Counted from the first letter of the stretch, positions 11,536 through 19,865 are shown. The stretch: 64,000 nt of DNA from Zoogloea sp041917255 (GCA_041917255.1 JAYRYA010000003.1:124001-188000), one strand, 5' to 3'. Notes: generated by a model not told the origin, from the letters alone. Numbers and translations: made by a program.

Positions 11536-12248
11536 TTTGAGGTGCTCGGCGTGGCCCCGCTGCTGGCAAAGGGCTTCAGGAACTGGTCGCGCCCGATTTC
11601 GATGGCCTGGAAGAAGGCGTTGGTGAGGCCGGGGTAGGCCGGGGGCTCGTCCCATACCTTGTCGGCGCTCTTGATGACGGCCACGGGCAGATACCATTCG
11701 TAGGCATTGGTCTTGAGATTGACCATGTAGCCGTTACCGTTGAAGGTGGCCTTGGGGTCGCTGGTGGGCACGTAGCTGGCGTAGTTGCGGGTGAAGCCGA
11801 CAGTGGTGACCTGGATCATCACGAGGTGGTCGATCTGGTGCTGCTGGCCCAGGCCGCGGAAGTCCTTGCGCGGGGCATCGGGGGCCTGGCTGTTGAAGTC
11901 AGGCAGGGTGTCGAGCTTCACTTCGCCCTCGATCACCTTCACGTCGGCGCCACGCTTTTTCAGGAGGGCGGCAATCTCCTCGCGCAGGGGCAGGGCGTCG
12001 CTGGCCGAGAGGGTCTTCGTCTGGGTGGTGAGGGCTGAGTTGGTTGCAGCGGCGGTGGCGTAGCACAGCAGGCAGTCGGCGCCGGGGAAGTAGGTATCCG
12101 GCGCGGGCAGCGGTGCCATGGCGACACCGATGCGACCACCCTGAGCGCTGGCGGCAGTTTCGGAAAGGGCGATGGGATTCTGCGGAGCAGTCGCACAACC
12201 GGAGAGGATGGCGACGGCAATCGCCGCGTGGCATAAGCGGGCGTTCAT
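11532..12248 (-). CDS. lipoprotein of unknown function
   Basis: The 238-residue protein begins MNARLCHAAIAVAILSGCAT, a lipoprotein signal with lipobox LSGC. The mature part starts with a Gly/Ala-rich strand (GGRIGVAMAPLPAPDTYFPG), a CLLC pair near residue 57, and a region similar in style to envelope lipoproteins that adopt alpha/beta folds. The family is not recognised. The next gene, also exported, begins within its stop codon, so they form a two-gene unit. The unit lies 140 bases downstream of nirH but may be transcribed separately; no nir function is implied. Confidence 0.7.
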   Translation of the reverse strand: MNARLCHAAIAVAILSGCATAPQNPIALSETAASAQGGRIGVAMAPLPAPDTYFPGADCLLCYATAAATNSALTTQTKTLSASDALPLREEIAALLKKRGADVKVIEGEVKLDTLPDFNSQAPDAPRKDFRGLGQQHQIDHLVMIQVTTVGFTRNYASYVPTSDPKATFNGNGYMVNLKTNAYEWYLPVAVIKSADKVWDEPPAYPGLTNAFFQAIEIGRDQFLKPFASSGATPSTSK

Positions 12249-12388
12249 TTCTTGCTCCCTGACGTGTTCTCGTAGTTGGCTGGTCAGCACCGGAAACCAC
12301 CGGCCCGGCCGGTGTCCGGGCCAACCACTTTGAATATACCAACTGCCAGGGAGCGCGCCAGGGCTGAATGCCGGTTGTTTGGCCCAGG

Positions 12389-12886
12389 TCAACTTTCGGC
12401 GCCGATGCGCAGGCCCGTCTTCTTGAGGATGGCGCTGGAGAACAACACGTCATGGCTTCGGCAGGCCGGGCCGAGGAGGGCGGCGATCTCGTCGATGTGG
12501 GCGAGCACGGTGGCGCGGTCGTGGCCGTGCACCATCGCGAACAGGTTGTAGGGCCAGTCGGGCAGGGCGCGGGGGCGCTCATAGCAGTGGGTGACGAAAT
12601 CCAGCCGCCCGATGGCTTCGCCCAGTTCGGCGATACGCGCGTCGTCCACGTCCCATACCGACATGCCATTGGCGGTGTAGCCGATGGCGTAATGGTTGGG
12701 CACTGCGCCGATGCGGCGGATGCGGCCCGAGTCGAGCATCGCGGCGAGGCGGCGCTTCACCTCGTCGGCGCCAACGCCGAGCTGTTCTGCGAGCAGGTCG
12801 TAGGGCCGCGGCACCAGCGGCAGGCCGGCCTGGGTGGCGATGATGAGGCGGCGGTCGAGGTCGTCGGGCGGAGGGGCGGAAGTCAT
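12389..12886 (-). CDS. nirH: siroheme decarboxylase subunit NirH
   Basis: This 165-residue AsnC/Lrp-like protein belongs to the NirDLGH complex, which decarboxylates siroheme to didecarboxysiroheme in heme d1 synthesis. It has an N-terminal winged-helix region (LDRRLIIATQAGLPLVPRPY) and a C-terminal ferredoxin-like RAM region with YTANGMSVWDVDD, HCYERPRALPDWPYNLF and MVHGHDRATV. Its ATG overlaps the nirG stop by 4 bases and it ends the nirC-F-DL-G-H run. NirG and NirH are similar paralogues; the assignment to NirH rests on order and the DWPYNLF/MVHG segment. Confidence 0.88.
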   Translation of the reverse strand: MTSAPPPDDLDRRLIIATQAGLPLVPRPYDLLAEQLGVGADEVKRRLAAMLDSGRIRRIGAVPNHYAIGYTANGMSVWDVDDARIAELGEAIGRLDFVTHCYERPRALPDWPYNLFAMVHGHDRATVLAHIDEIAALLGPACRSHDVLFSSAILKKTGLRIGAES

Positions 12887-13353
12887 GCCTTGAGCCTCAT
12901 GTCCACAAAGAACTCCCGCAGTTTGGGAAAGGCGAAGACCGGCAGTCCGGTGGCGGCTTCGATGCGCCGGGTGGCGTCGGGGATGCCGTCGGGGGTTTCG
13001 GTGGCGAGCACGAACCACATGTTGAGGCGGTGCTCGCGGCGGTAGTTGTGAGCGACCTCGGGCAGGGCGTTGACCAGCTCGGTGACTGCGGCGAAGCGGT
13101 CTTCCGGCACCGCCAGCGCGGCCAGCACGAAGCGGCCGCCCAGGCGTTCGATCTGGAACATCGGGCCGAAGCGGGTGAGCACCCTGGCGGCGAGCAGGCG
13201 TTCGAGGCGGGCGAGGAGATCGGCCTCGGTGGTGCCGAGGGATTCTGCCACTTCCCGGTAAGGCTCGTCGGAAATCGGAAAGCCGCCCTGCAGCGCGTTG
13301 ATGATGCGGCGGTCGAGTTCGTCGAGGGCCGCGGGCGAGGGGCGGGCCGTCAT
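12883..13353 (-). CDS. nirG: siroheme decarboxylase subunit NirG
   Basis: A 156-residue AsnC/Lrp-like subunit of the siroheme decarboxylase. The N-terminal winged helix (LDRRIINALQGGFPISDEPY) is followed by FGPMFQIERLGGRFVLAALAV, NYRREHRLNMWFVLATE and GLPVFAFPKLREFFVDM, which match the D/G-type paralogues. ATG overlaps the nirDL stop and the stop overlaps the nirH start, so the three are translationally coupled. In this complex the paralogues act together in the cytoplasm. Confidence 0.88.
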   Translation of the reverse strand: MTARPSPAALDELDRRIINALQGGFPISDEPYREVAESLGTTEADLLARLERLLAARVLTRFGPMFQIERLGGRFVLAALAVPEDRFAAVTELVNALPEVAHNYRREHRLNMWFVLATETPDGIPDATRRIEAATGLPVFAFPKLREFFVDMRLKA

Positions 13354-14375
13354 GCGGCGAGTCCCGGAAGGGGCTTGCCCACGCGGGGTGGCGGGGCGGC
13401 GTCGGGGGCGCGGTAGCGGGCGCCGCACTGCTTGTAGCAGTCGGTGGAGAACAGCACCGCGGCGGGCAGACTGGCCAGGCCGACGGCGTCGGCGATCTCG
13501 TCGCGGCGGGCTTCCACCGCGTCGCGGCTGTGGCCATGGATCATGCAGAACAGGGTGTAGGGCCAGTCGGGCCCGGGGCTCTTTCGACGGTAACACAGGC
13601 TCACGCCGTCCTGCCCGGCAAGCAGGTGGCCCAGGCGACTGACGTCCGATTCCGGCGCCGCCCACACGCACATGGCGTTGGCCCGGTAGCCCAGCTCACG
13701 ATGCCGCACCACCACGCCGAAGCGGCGCAGCAGGCCTTCATCCTGCCAGTCGGCAAGGGTGGCGAGCACATCGCCCTCGACCATTCCCGCCGCGTCGGCT
13801 ACGGCGCGGAAAGGGCGCGCCTGCCACTGCAGCCCGTCGTGGAGGGCGTGGATCAGGCGCCATTCGGCGGGGTCGAGTTTGCGCCGGGCCACGCGCGGGC
13901 CCACCGCGTGGCGGGTGCGCCGGCCGCTGGCGAGATCGAAGCCCAGGTCGATGTGGTATTCCTCGACCAGCGGCAGGCTGATGGGCGGGCAGCCGGTGGC
14001 AGCGCCCATGGTGCCCAGGAGGTCGGCCAGCTCGGCCTCGCTCGCGGCGTTGGCGACGAACCACAGGTTGTAACGGTGCTCGCGCCGGTAGTTGTGATTG
14101 ACGCCGGCAAAGGCGCTGACGATGGCCGCCACCCGAGGCAGGTCGGCCGTCGGCACGGCCATCGCGGCGAGGGTGCTGGCGCCGATGCGGTTGGGGGCGA
14201 ATACCGGGCCGACGCGGCTGATCTTGCCGTCGTTGCGCAGGGCGGCGAGCTGGGCGAGCACGTCGGATGCCGCGCAGCCGAGCTGGGCACCGATGGCTGA
14301 CCAGGGCTCGGCCACCAGCGGAAAGCCGCGCTGGAAGTCGTTGAGGAGGCGGAATTCGAGGTCGGTGGTGTTCAT
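13350..14375 (-). CDS. nirDL: fused siroheme decarboxylase NirD-NirL
   Basis: This 341-residue protein contains two AsnC/Lrp-like units in tandem. Residues about 1-150 match NirD (LEFRLLNDFQRGFPLVAEPW, HNYRREHRYNLWFVANA, GCPPISLPLVEEYHIDLGF); residues about 170-330 match NirL (LDPAEWRLIHALHDGLQWQA, RHRELGYRANAMCVWA, PDWPYTLFCMIHGH). Such NirDL fusions are known in some denitrifiers (Paracoccus, Thauera), while pseudomonads have separate genes. The start at 14375 lies 1 base after the nirF stop. It is co-expressed with NirG and NirH for siroheme decarboxylation. Confidence 0.92.
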   Translation of the reverse strand: MNTTDLEFRLLNDFQRGFPLVAEPWSAIGAQLGCAASDVLAQLAALRNDGKISRVGPVFAPNRIGASTLAAMAVPTADLPRVAAIVSAFAGVNHNYRREHRYNLWFVANAASEAELADLLGTMGAATGCPPISLPLVEEYHIDLGFDLASGRRTRHAVGPRVARRKLDPAEWRLIHALHDGLQWQARPFRAVADAAGMVEGDVLATLADWQDEGLLRRFGVVVRHRELGYRANAMCVWAAPESDVSRLGHLLAGQDGVSLCYRRKSPGPDWPYTLFCMIHGHSRDAVEARRDEIADAVGLASLPAAVLFSTDCYKQCGARYRAPDAAPPPRVGKPLPGLAA

Positions 14376-14376
14376 C

Positions 14377-15561
14377 TCAGAACCCGATGCGCTGGGCGCG
14401 GGAGGTGAAGAAGATGCCGGAGGGCGCGTCGGCGGCAAGCTCGCGGCGCACCGCGAAGCTGGCGGTATCCACCACGCTGACCCGGTTGCTGTCCCGGGCA
14501 GACAGCCACACCTCGTCGCCGCGGGGCGTGAATTCCATGTGCAGCACGGCCTTGCCCGGGCTGAAGGTGTGGATCACGCGCTTCTCGACGGTGTCGATCA
14601 CCTGCACCCACTCGTTGTCCGGGAAGGCGAAGTTGACCCACACCTGGCGCCCGTCGGGGCGCGCCATCACGAACACCGGCTGACCTTTCACGGCCACGCG
14701 GCCGGTCTCCTTCCAGCTGGCGGCGTCGGCGACGAGCACCTCGTGGCGGCCGATGGCGGGCAGCCAGGCCTGGCCGGCGGCCAGGGACCAGCCGCGCAGG
14801 TGGGGCATCTTGAATACCGGCAGCTTTTCTTCGCCGCGGCCATAGCCAGCGAGGATCTTCTTCGCGCCGGCCTCGGGTTTCCACAGGTCGAGGAGCGAGA
14901 CGCCGTCCTCGCCGAACAGCCCGGCCAGGAAGTAGCGGCCGTCAGGGGTGACGAGGCCGTCGTAGGGCTGGTGGCCGGCCGGGTAGCGGGTGGTGACGGG
15001 CTTCTTCGGATCGGAGAAGTCGGTGACGCGGATCTCGTCGGCGTCGAAGAGGGCATACACGAAGCGCTGGCCGGAGATGTCGGCCAGGCCCACCACGCGG
15101 GAGAACTTGCCCGGGGCGTATTCGGCGGGCACGTCGGCGACGAGCTCCAGCGTATCGGCGTCGAAGGCCTTGATGCCGCCGGGTTCGTAGTTCTGGGCGA
15201 CCACCAGCCGGCCATCCTGCGACACCGAGCCGCCGATGGAATTGCCGGCCTGGATCACCCGCCGGTCGATGCGCCGGGCGAGCAGATCGACCTTGGTGAG
15301 CCCGCCGTCTCGGCCGAACACGTAGGCGTAGCGGGCGTCCCGCGAGAAGGCCACGTGGGCGTGGGAGAGGTCGCCGAGGCCCTCGACGGTGCCGAGGATG
15401 CTGTCGTGGCTGTGCTCGACCACCTTCACGCGGCCGGCGGCGCGTTCGATGACGACGCCCAGGTCGCCGGTGCCGCGCACGGCGTCGGCGGGCAGGCTGC
15501 TGCAGCCGGCAAGGGCCAGGCTGGCGAGGAGGGCTGCGGTGAGTTGCTTGAGGGCGCGCAT
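14377..15561 (-). CDS. nirF: heme d1 biosynthesis protein NirF
   Basis: NirF is a cd1-like beta-propeller protein needed for late heme d1 synthesis. The 394-residue product starts MRALKQLTAALLASLALAGC, a lipoprotein signal with lipobox LAGC, so it is probably anchored on the periplasmic side. The propeller repeats (for example HAHVAFSRDARYAYVFGRDG, ISGQRFVYALFDADEIRVTD, VWVNFAFPDNEWVQVIDT) resemble the d1 domain of NirS. It begins 2 bases after the nirC stop and ends 1 base before nirDL. Confidence 0.92.
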   Translation of the reverse strand: MRALKQLTAALLASLALAGCSSLPADAVRGTGDLGVVIERAAGRVKVVEHSHDSILGTVEGLGDLSHAHVAFSRDARYAYVFGRDGGLTKVDLLARRIDRRVIQAGNSIGGSVSQDGRLVVAQNYEPGGIKAFDADTLELVADVPAEYAPGKFSRVVGLADISGQRFVYALFDADEIRVTDFSDPKKPVTTRYPAGHQPYDGLVTPDGRYFLAGLFGEDGVSLLDLWKPEAGAKKILAGYGRGEEKLPVFKMPHLRGWSLAAGQAWLPAIGRHEVLVADAASWKETGRVAVKGQPVFVMARPDGRQVWVNFAFPDNEWVQVIDTVEKRVIHTFSPGKAVLHMEFTPRGDEVWLSARDSNRVSVVDTASFAVRRELAADAPSGIFFTSRAQRIGF

Positions 15562-15563
15562 GA

Positions 15564-15914
15564 TCAGTCCAGGGGCGGGAAGCCTTGCTTGAGGCGGGCG
15601 ACGATCCAGCCGGCTTCGGCTTCGGTCACGAAGCGCTGCCAGCCGGGCATGGCGGTTCCGGGGCGGCCGTGGAGGATGGTGGCGACGAGGGAGTCGTCCG
15701 GCCAGTCGGCCAGCCGCGCCGGGGTGAGGGCCGGGCCGAGGCCGCCGGCGAGGCGCATGCCGTGGCACGAGCCGCAGTCCTGGCGCACCAGATGCACCAG
15801 CGCCTGCTGGCGGGCCGGGTCGGGCTGGGGCGGTTCGGCGGACTGGGCGGTGCTCACCGCCAGGGCGGTGAGGCCCAGCAGCACGGCCACATGGATCAGC
15901 AGCGGACGGTCCAT
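15564..15914 (-). CDS. nirC: c-type cytochrome NirC
   Basis: The 116-residue monoheme cytochrome has a signal peptide (MDRPLLIHVAVLLGLTALAV, cleaved near AQSAE) and a single heme motif CGSCH at about residue 47, followed by a distal Met candidate in the GRPGTAMPGWQ segment. This is the typical NirC layout: a small cytochrome encoded before nirF that can donate electrons to NirS or serve in heme d1 maturation. It is the first gene of the operon, and a DNR/FNR-type box lies 55 bases upstream of its ATG. Confidence 0.85.
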   Translation of the reverse strand: MDRPLLIHVAVLLGLTALAVSTAQSAEPPQPDPARQQALVHLVRQDCGSCHGMRLAGGLGPALTPARLADWPDDSLVATILHGRPGTAMPGWQRFVTEAEAGWIVARLKQGFPPLD

Positions 15915-15968
15915 CGGACACTCCTTCAGGTAACGCCGCCACAGTAGGTCGACCGGCCAGCAGGGTCA

Positions 15969-15982
15969 TTGATGGGCATCAA
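15969..15982. promoter_or_regulatory. FNR/DNR-type box upstream of nirC
   Basis: TTGAT-GGGC-ATCAA is a perfect match to the FNR/DNR dyad TTGAT-N4-ATCAA. Its centre is about 62 bases upstream of the nirC start, which allows a class II promoter (centre at -41.5) with a short leader. It also lies 71 bases before the yigZ ATG on the other strand. Low-oxygen or NO control of the heme d1 operon is the expected role. Confidence 0.8.
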
Positions 15983-16052
15983 GTGGGCCGGCGCGGGTGG
16001 CTGGGGCGAATTTCGTTATCCTTCGGAGTCCGCCCGACCGACCTTCCGGCCC

Positions 16053-16646
16053 ATGTCCCAGACCCTTGCCGCGCCTGCCCACAGCGAAATCCTGATCAAG
16101 AAAAGCCGCTTCATCGGCTGCGTCGAGCCGATGGCCGACCGGGCCGCGGCCCAGCGTCGGGTGGCCGAGCTGCGCGCTGCGCATCCGGGTTCGGCCCACG
16201 TGTGCTGGGCGCTGCTGGCGGGAGGTCAGTCGGCGGCGGTGGATGACGGCGAGCCGGGCGGCACGGCGGGGCGGCCGATGCTCGACGTGCTGCGCCACCA
16301 GGATCTGGACGGCGTGCTGGCGACGGTGGTGCGCTACTACGGCGGGGTGAAGCTGGGCGCCGGCGGGCTGGTGCGGGCTTACACCGACGCGGTGGCCCAG
16401 GCCCTGCTGATGGCCGCCAAGGTTGCGATCGTGCGCCAGCGGACGCTTGCCTGTGCGGTGCCCTATGCGCTGGAAGGGCTGCTGCGTCGCGAGCTGGAGC
16501 AGGCTGGCGCCGAGGTGGCGGAGGTGGTCCATGCCGACGAGGTGAGCTTCCGCTTCAGTCTGCCTGAAACGGCTGCCGACGCCCTGAAGGCGCGGCTGGG
16601 CGAGGCTGCCCACGGGCGGTTGAGGTGGATCGCCGACGAAGGCTGA
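16053..16646 (+). CDS. YigZ/IMPACT family protein
   Basis: The 197-residue protein has the two-domain YigZ layout: an N-terminal UPF0029 (IMPACT) domain (EILIKKSRFIGCVEPM, then DDGEPGGTAGRPMLDVL and VVRYYGGVKLGAGGLVRAY) and a C-terminal DUF1949 ferredoxin-like domain. The exact function is uncertain; homologues are linked to translation regulation. The ATG at 16053 is preferred because it starts at the conserved N-terminus; an in-frame ATG at 15969 overlaps the FNR box and adds 28 non-conserved residues. It lies between the two nir transcription units but is not a nir gene. Confidence 0.88.
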   Translation: MSQTLAAPAHSEILIKKSRFIGCVEPMADRAAAQRRVAELRAAHPGSAHVCWALLAGGQSAAVDDGEPGGTAGRPMLDVLRHQDLDGVLATVVRYYGGVKLGAGGLVRAYTDAVAQALLMAAKVAIVRQRTLACAVPYALEGLLRRELEQAGAEVAEVVHADEVSFRFSLPETAADALKARLGEAAHGRLRWIADEG

Positions 16647-16653
16647 AAACGAC

Positions 16654-16679
16654 AAAGGCGGAGCCTCGGCTCCGCCTTT
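16654..16679. terminator. bidirectional terminator between yigZ and nirM
   Basis: AAAGGCGGAGCC-TC-GGCTCCGCCTTT is a perfect 12-bp inverted repeat with a 2-base loop. A-run on the left and T-run on the right make it a rho-independent terminator on both strands, as expected between convergent yigZ and nirM. Confidence 0.9.
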
Positions 16680-16697
16680 CGTCCTGCCGGGCGCAGG

Positions 16698-17015
16698 TCA
16701 GCCCTTCAGAATCCAGCCCACGACGTCCTTCAGGTCGCCGTCGCTGATCTTTTCCGCGGGGTTGGGCGGCATGGGGATCGGACCCCACACGCCGGCGCCG
16801 CCCTTGCGGACCTTGTCGGTGAGTTTTGCGACGGCGTCGCCCTGGCCCTTGTACTTGGCGGCCACGTCCTTGAAGGCCGGGCCGACGAGCTTCTTGTCCA
16901 TGGCGTGGCAGGCCATGCAGCCGGCCTTCTGGGCGGCCGCGGCCGGGTCGCCGGCGAGGGCGCTGCCGCTGGCAAGGGTGCCGAGCAGGGCGGCGAGAAT
17001 CAGCGAGTATTTCAT
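16698..17015 (-). CDS. nirM: cytochrome c551/c8 (electron donor to NirS)
   Basis: The 105-residue class I c-type cytochrome has a signal peptide (MKYSLILAALLGTLASGSAL) and heme motif CMACH near residue 33. The distal Met lies in GPIPMPPNPAEKISDGDL, which is the classical cytochrome c551 signature. In nirS denitrifiers it carries electrons from cytochrome bc1 to NirS in the periplasm. It lies 65 bases downstream of nirS on the same strand, so it is probably co-transcribed from the nirS promoter. Confidence 0.93.
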   Translation of the reverse strand: MKYSLILAALLGTLASGSALAGDPAAAAQKAGCMACHAMDKKLVGPAFKDVAAKYKGQGDAVAKLTDKVRKGGAGVWGPIPMPPNPAEKISDGDLKDVVGWILKG

Positions 17016-17080
17016 TTCACTCTCCTTCTTGGCGGAAAGCCGCCGGCCGGGAGAACCGGGCCGGCGGCGCTCAGCGACGA

Positions 17081-18802
17081 TCAGTAAACGTCGTGCTGGG
17101 TGTTATGCAGGTTGAAGTGGCCGGTCGGCGTGACGATGCGCGGATCCTTGATGACGGTCTTGAGCTGCAGGGTCTTGTCATCCACGACCACGATGGCCGA
17201 TTCCTTGTTCTTGGCGCTCCACACCGAGAACCACACTTCGTCGCCCGCCTTGTTGTACTCAGGCTGCACCACGCGCTTGGCGCCGTCGTCCTTCAGGCCG
17301 GCCCATTCGCCGATCGGGAGGGTCTTGTAGCCGGCGGCCAGGTTGTTGATGTCAAACACGGCCACCGACTGGGACAGCTTCGGATCCGGGTTGAGCGGGG
17401 TGTCGGAATACAGGTGCTTGGACTTCGGGTGGCTCTTGATGAACAGCGCGCCGCCGCCCGGGCCCTTGATCGACTCGACCATCTTCCAGGCGTACTGCGG
17501 GTGCTTGACCGGGTCGGTGCCGATCAGGGCGATGGTGTCGTCGCCCAGGTGACCGGTGGACCACACGGGGCCGTACTTCGGATGGATGAAGTTGGCGCCG
17601 CGGCCCGGGTGCGGGATCTTGCCCACTTCGATCAGGCCGGCCAGCTTGCCTTCCTTCAGGTCGATCGCGCCAATCTTGTTGGACTGGTTGGCGGCGACCA
17701 TGAAGTAGCGCTTGGAGCTGTCGAGGCCGCCGTCGTGCAGGAACTTGGCAACCGGGATTTCCTTGGTGGTGATGGCGTTGATGTCGGTGTAGTTGACCAT
17801 CAGCGTCTTGCCGGTCTCTTTCACGTTCACCACGAACTCGGGCTTGTAGTGGGAGGCCACGATGGAGGCGACGCGCGGCTCGGGGTGGAACTCCTGGTCA
17901 TCCACGGTCATGCCGCGGGTGGCCATGATCTTGAGCGGCTCGAGGGTGTCGCCCTTCATGATCACGTACTGGGGCGGCCAGTAGGAGCCGGCGACGGCCA
18001 GCTTGTCTTCATAGCCCTTGAACTTGGAGGTTTCCACCGAGCGGGCTTCGAGACCGGTACGGATCTCGGCGACGTTGTCGGGTTTCTCCATCCACAGGTC
18101 GATCATGTTGATCTTGGCGTCGCGGCCGATCACGAACAGGTAGCGGCCGGAGGCGGAGACGCGGGAGATGTGCACCGCGTAGCCGGTCTTGACGATGTTG
18201 ATGATCTTCTTGGTGTCGCCGTCGATGAGTGCAACTTCACCCGTGTCGCGCAGGGTGGTCGAGAAGATGTTCTCGATGTTGTAGTTGTTCATCTTCTTCT
18301 TCGGCCGCTGTTCCGGCGGCACGATGACCTTCCAGGTCGCCTTCATGTCCTTCAGGCCGAATTCCGGCGGCTGCGGCGGGGTCTGCTGGACGTAGCGGGC
18401 CATCAGGTCCACTTCGTCGTCGGACAGCTCACCGGAGGTGCCCCAGTTGGGCATGCCGGCGGGAGAGCCGTACTTGATGAAGACCTTCAGGTAATCGGTG
18501 CCGGCGGCGAGGGTTTTCTCGGGAGTCAGCGGCTTGCCGGTGGCGCCCTTGCGCAGCACGCCGTGACAGCCGGCACAGCGTTCGAAGTAGATCTGCCGGG
18601 CCTTGTCGAACTCCGCCTTGCTCATCGGCGGGGCCTTCGGATTGATATCCTGGTACATCTCGACATTGGCCAGCGGCGAGCCGGCCGACTGATACTTGGC
18701 CTCGGGGGCGTTGGTGGTGGTCTTGGCCTCTTCGGCGAAAGCCTGCGACATGGCCAGCGGCAGCAGGGCCGCCGCGATTGCTCCGGTTTTCCACATTCTC
18801 AT
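17081..18802 (-). CDS. nirS: cytochrome cd1 nitrite reductase
   Basis: NirS reduces nitrite to NO in the periplasm and carries heme c and heme d1. The 573-residue protein has a signal peptide (MRMWKTGAIAAALLPLAMSQ), an N-terminal cytochrome c domain with CAGCH near residue 81, and the eight-bladed d1 propeller. The FLHDGG and KIPHPGRG segments hold the conserved active-site histidines. The ATG at 18802 is preferred because an AAGGGAGATG site lies upstream; an in-frame ATG at 18853 adds 17 residues. nirM follows. The FNR-type box at 18885-18898 lies upstream. Confidence 0.97.
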   Translation of the reverse strand: MRMWKTGAIAAALLPLAMSQAFAEEAKTTTNAPEAKYQSAGSPLANVEMYQDINPKAPPMSKAEFDKARQIYFERCAGCHGVLRKGATGKPLTPEKTLAAGTDYLKVFIKYGSPAGMPNWGTSGELSDDEVDLMARYVQQTPPQPPEFGLKDMKATWKVIVPPEQRPKKKMNNYNIENIFSTTLRDTGEVALIDGDTKKIINIVKTGYAVHISRVSASGRYLFVIGRDAKINMIDLWMEKPDNVAEIRTGLEARSVETSKFKGYEDKLAVAGSYWPPQYVIMKGDTLEPLKIMATRGMTVDDQEFHPEPRVASIVASHYKPEFVVNVKETGKTLMVNYTDINAITTKEIPVAKFLHDGGLDSSKRYFMVAANQSNKIGAIDLKEGKLAGLIEVGKIPHPGRGANFIHPKYGPVWSTGHLGDDTIALIGTDPVKHPQYAWKMVESIKGPGGGALFIKSHPKSKHLYSDTPLNPDPKLSQSVAVFDINNLAAGYKTLPIGEWAGLKDDGAKRVVQPEYNKAGDEVWFSVWSAKNKESAIVVVDDKTLQLKTVIKDPRIVTPTGHFNLHNTQHDVY

Positions 18803-18884
18803 CGTGCATCTCCCTTGAAATGAGCTCAACGAGCGGACAGTCCCGCTTCCCATTCAGGTTGCGCCAGGGGGCTATACCCCTTCC

Positions 18885-18898
18885 TTGATAGCGGTCAA
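18885..18898. promoter_or_regulatory. FNR/DNR-type box between nirS and nirE
   Basis: TTGAT-AGCG-GTCAA matches the FNR/DNR dyad with one change (ATCAA to GTCAA). Its centre is about 89 bases from the nirS ATG and 66 from the nirE ATG, so one box could serve both divergent promoters. Confidence 0.7.
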
Positions 18899-18957
18899 GT
18901 TCGAGAACGTGACTCGGCTGATAGATTCCGGTCGTCATGATTCCCGGGAGTTTCGCC

Positions 18958-19845
18958 ATGCCGCCGCCCGTCACCGCCAGTCTGGAAATGCCAGCCGCCG
19001 GCGCATTGCGCGCCTTCCTCCACCAGGTGCTGGGTGGGCCCGCTGGTTTTGCGCCGGATGCCGCGCGGCCCCTCGCCATGCCGACCGGCGGATCGGGCCG
19101 GGTGGCCCTCGTCGGGGCCGGCCCGGGCGATCCGGAGCTGCTGACCCTGCGCGCCGCGCGCCTGATCGCCAGCGCCGATGTGCTGGTGGTCGATCATCTG
19201 GTGGGCGACGGCATCCTCGATCTGGCCCGGCCGGACGCCGAGTGCATCTACGTGGGCAAGGAGGCCGGCCACCACACCCTGCCCCAGGAAGACATCAACC
19301 GCCTGCTGGTGCGGCTTGCCCGGGAGGGCCGGCAGGTGGTGCGGCTGAAGGGCGGCGACCCGTTCATCTTCGGGCGCGGCGGCGAGGAGCTGGAAGAACT
19401 GCTGGAAGCCGGCGTGCCCTTCGAGGTGGTGCCGGGCATCACCGCCGCCTGCGGGGCCGGCGCGTATGCGGGGATTCCCCTGACCCACCGGGATCACGCC
19501 CAGTCGGTGGTGTTCGCCACCGGCCACCGCCGGGCCGGCGAATCGGCGCTCGACTGGGTGGCCCTCGCCCGGCCCAACCAAACCGCGGTGATCTACATGG
19601 GCGTAGGCATGCTGCAGGCCCACTGCGCGGCCTTGATCGAGCACGGTCGCGGCGCCGACACGCCCGCGGCGCTGGTGGAAAACGGCACTCGCGCCAACCA
19701 GCGGGTGGTCACCGGCACCCTGACGACCCTGCCCGACGTGGCCGCCGCCGCCGGCATCCGCCCGCCGGCGCTGCTGATCGTGGGCGAAGTGGTGGCCCTG
19801 GCCGACAAGCTGGCGTGGTTCAACCGGGCCCAGGCGACGGTCTGA
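18958..19845 (+). CDS. nirE: uroporphyrinogen-III C-methyltransferase (NirE/CobA type)
   Basis: The enzyme makes precorrin-2 from uroporphyrinogen III, feeding siroheme and hence heme d1. After a non-conserved stretch of about 45 residues, the 295-residue protein has the SUMT core: VALVGAGPGDPELLTLRA, YVGKEAGHH, GRQVVRLKGGDPFIFGRGGEE, the PFEVVPGITAA motif and QTAVIYMGVG. The ATG at 18958 is chosen for its GGGAG site; an upstream ATG at 18937 adds 7 residues. It is divergent from nirS and shares its FNR-type box, so the nirE name is given rather than cobA. Confidence 0.9.
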   Translation: MPPPVTASLEMPAAGALRAFLHQVLGGPAGFAPDAARPLAMPTGGSGRVALVGAGPGDPELLTLRAARLIASADVLVVDHLVGDGILDLARPDAECIYVGKEAGHHTLPQEDINRLLVRLAREGRQVVRLKGGDPFIFGRGGEELEELLEAGVPFEVVPGITAACGAGAYAGIPLTHRDHAQSVVFATGHRRAGESALDWVALARPNQTAVIYMGVGMLQAHCAALIEHGRGADTPAALVENGTRANQRVVTGTLTTLPDVAAAAGIRPPALLIVGEVVALADKLAWFNRAQATV

Positions 19846-19865
19846 GCGGCGTTCCTTGAGCCCCT

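Noticed and set aside
15969..16052. Longer yigZ start at 15969
   Set aside because: It would place the FNR-type box inside the coding region and adds 28 residues with no family resemblance.
17093..18823. 576-residue open frame on + across nirS
   Set aside because: Antisense to nirS, full of Val/Gly/His runs; no start site and no conserved motif.
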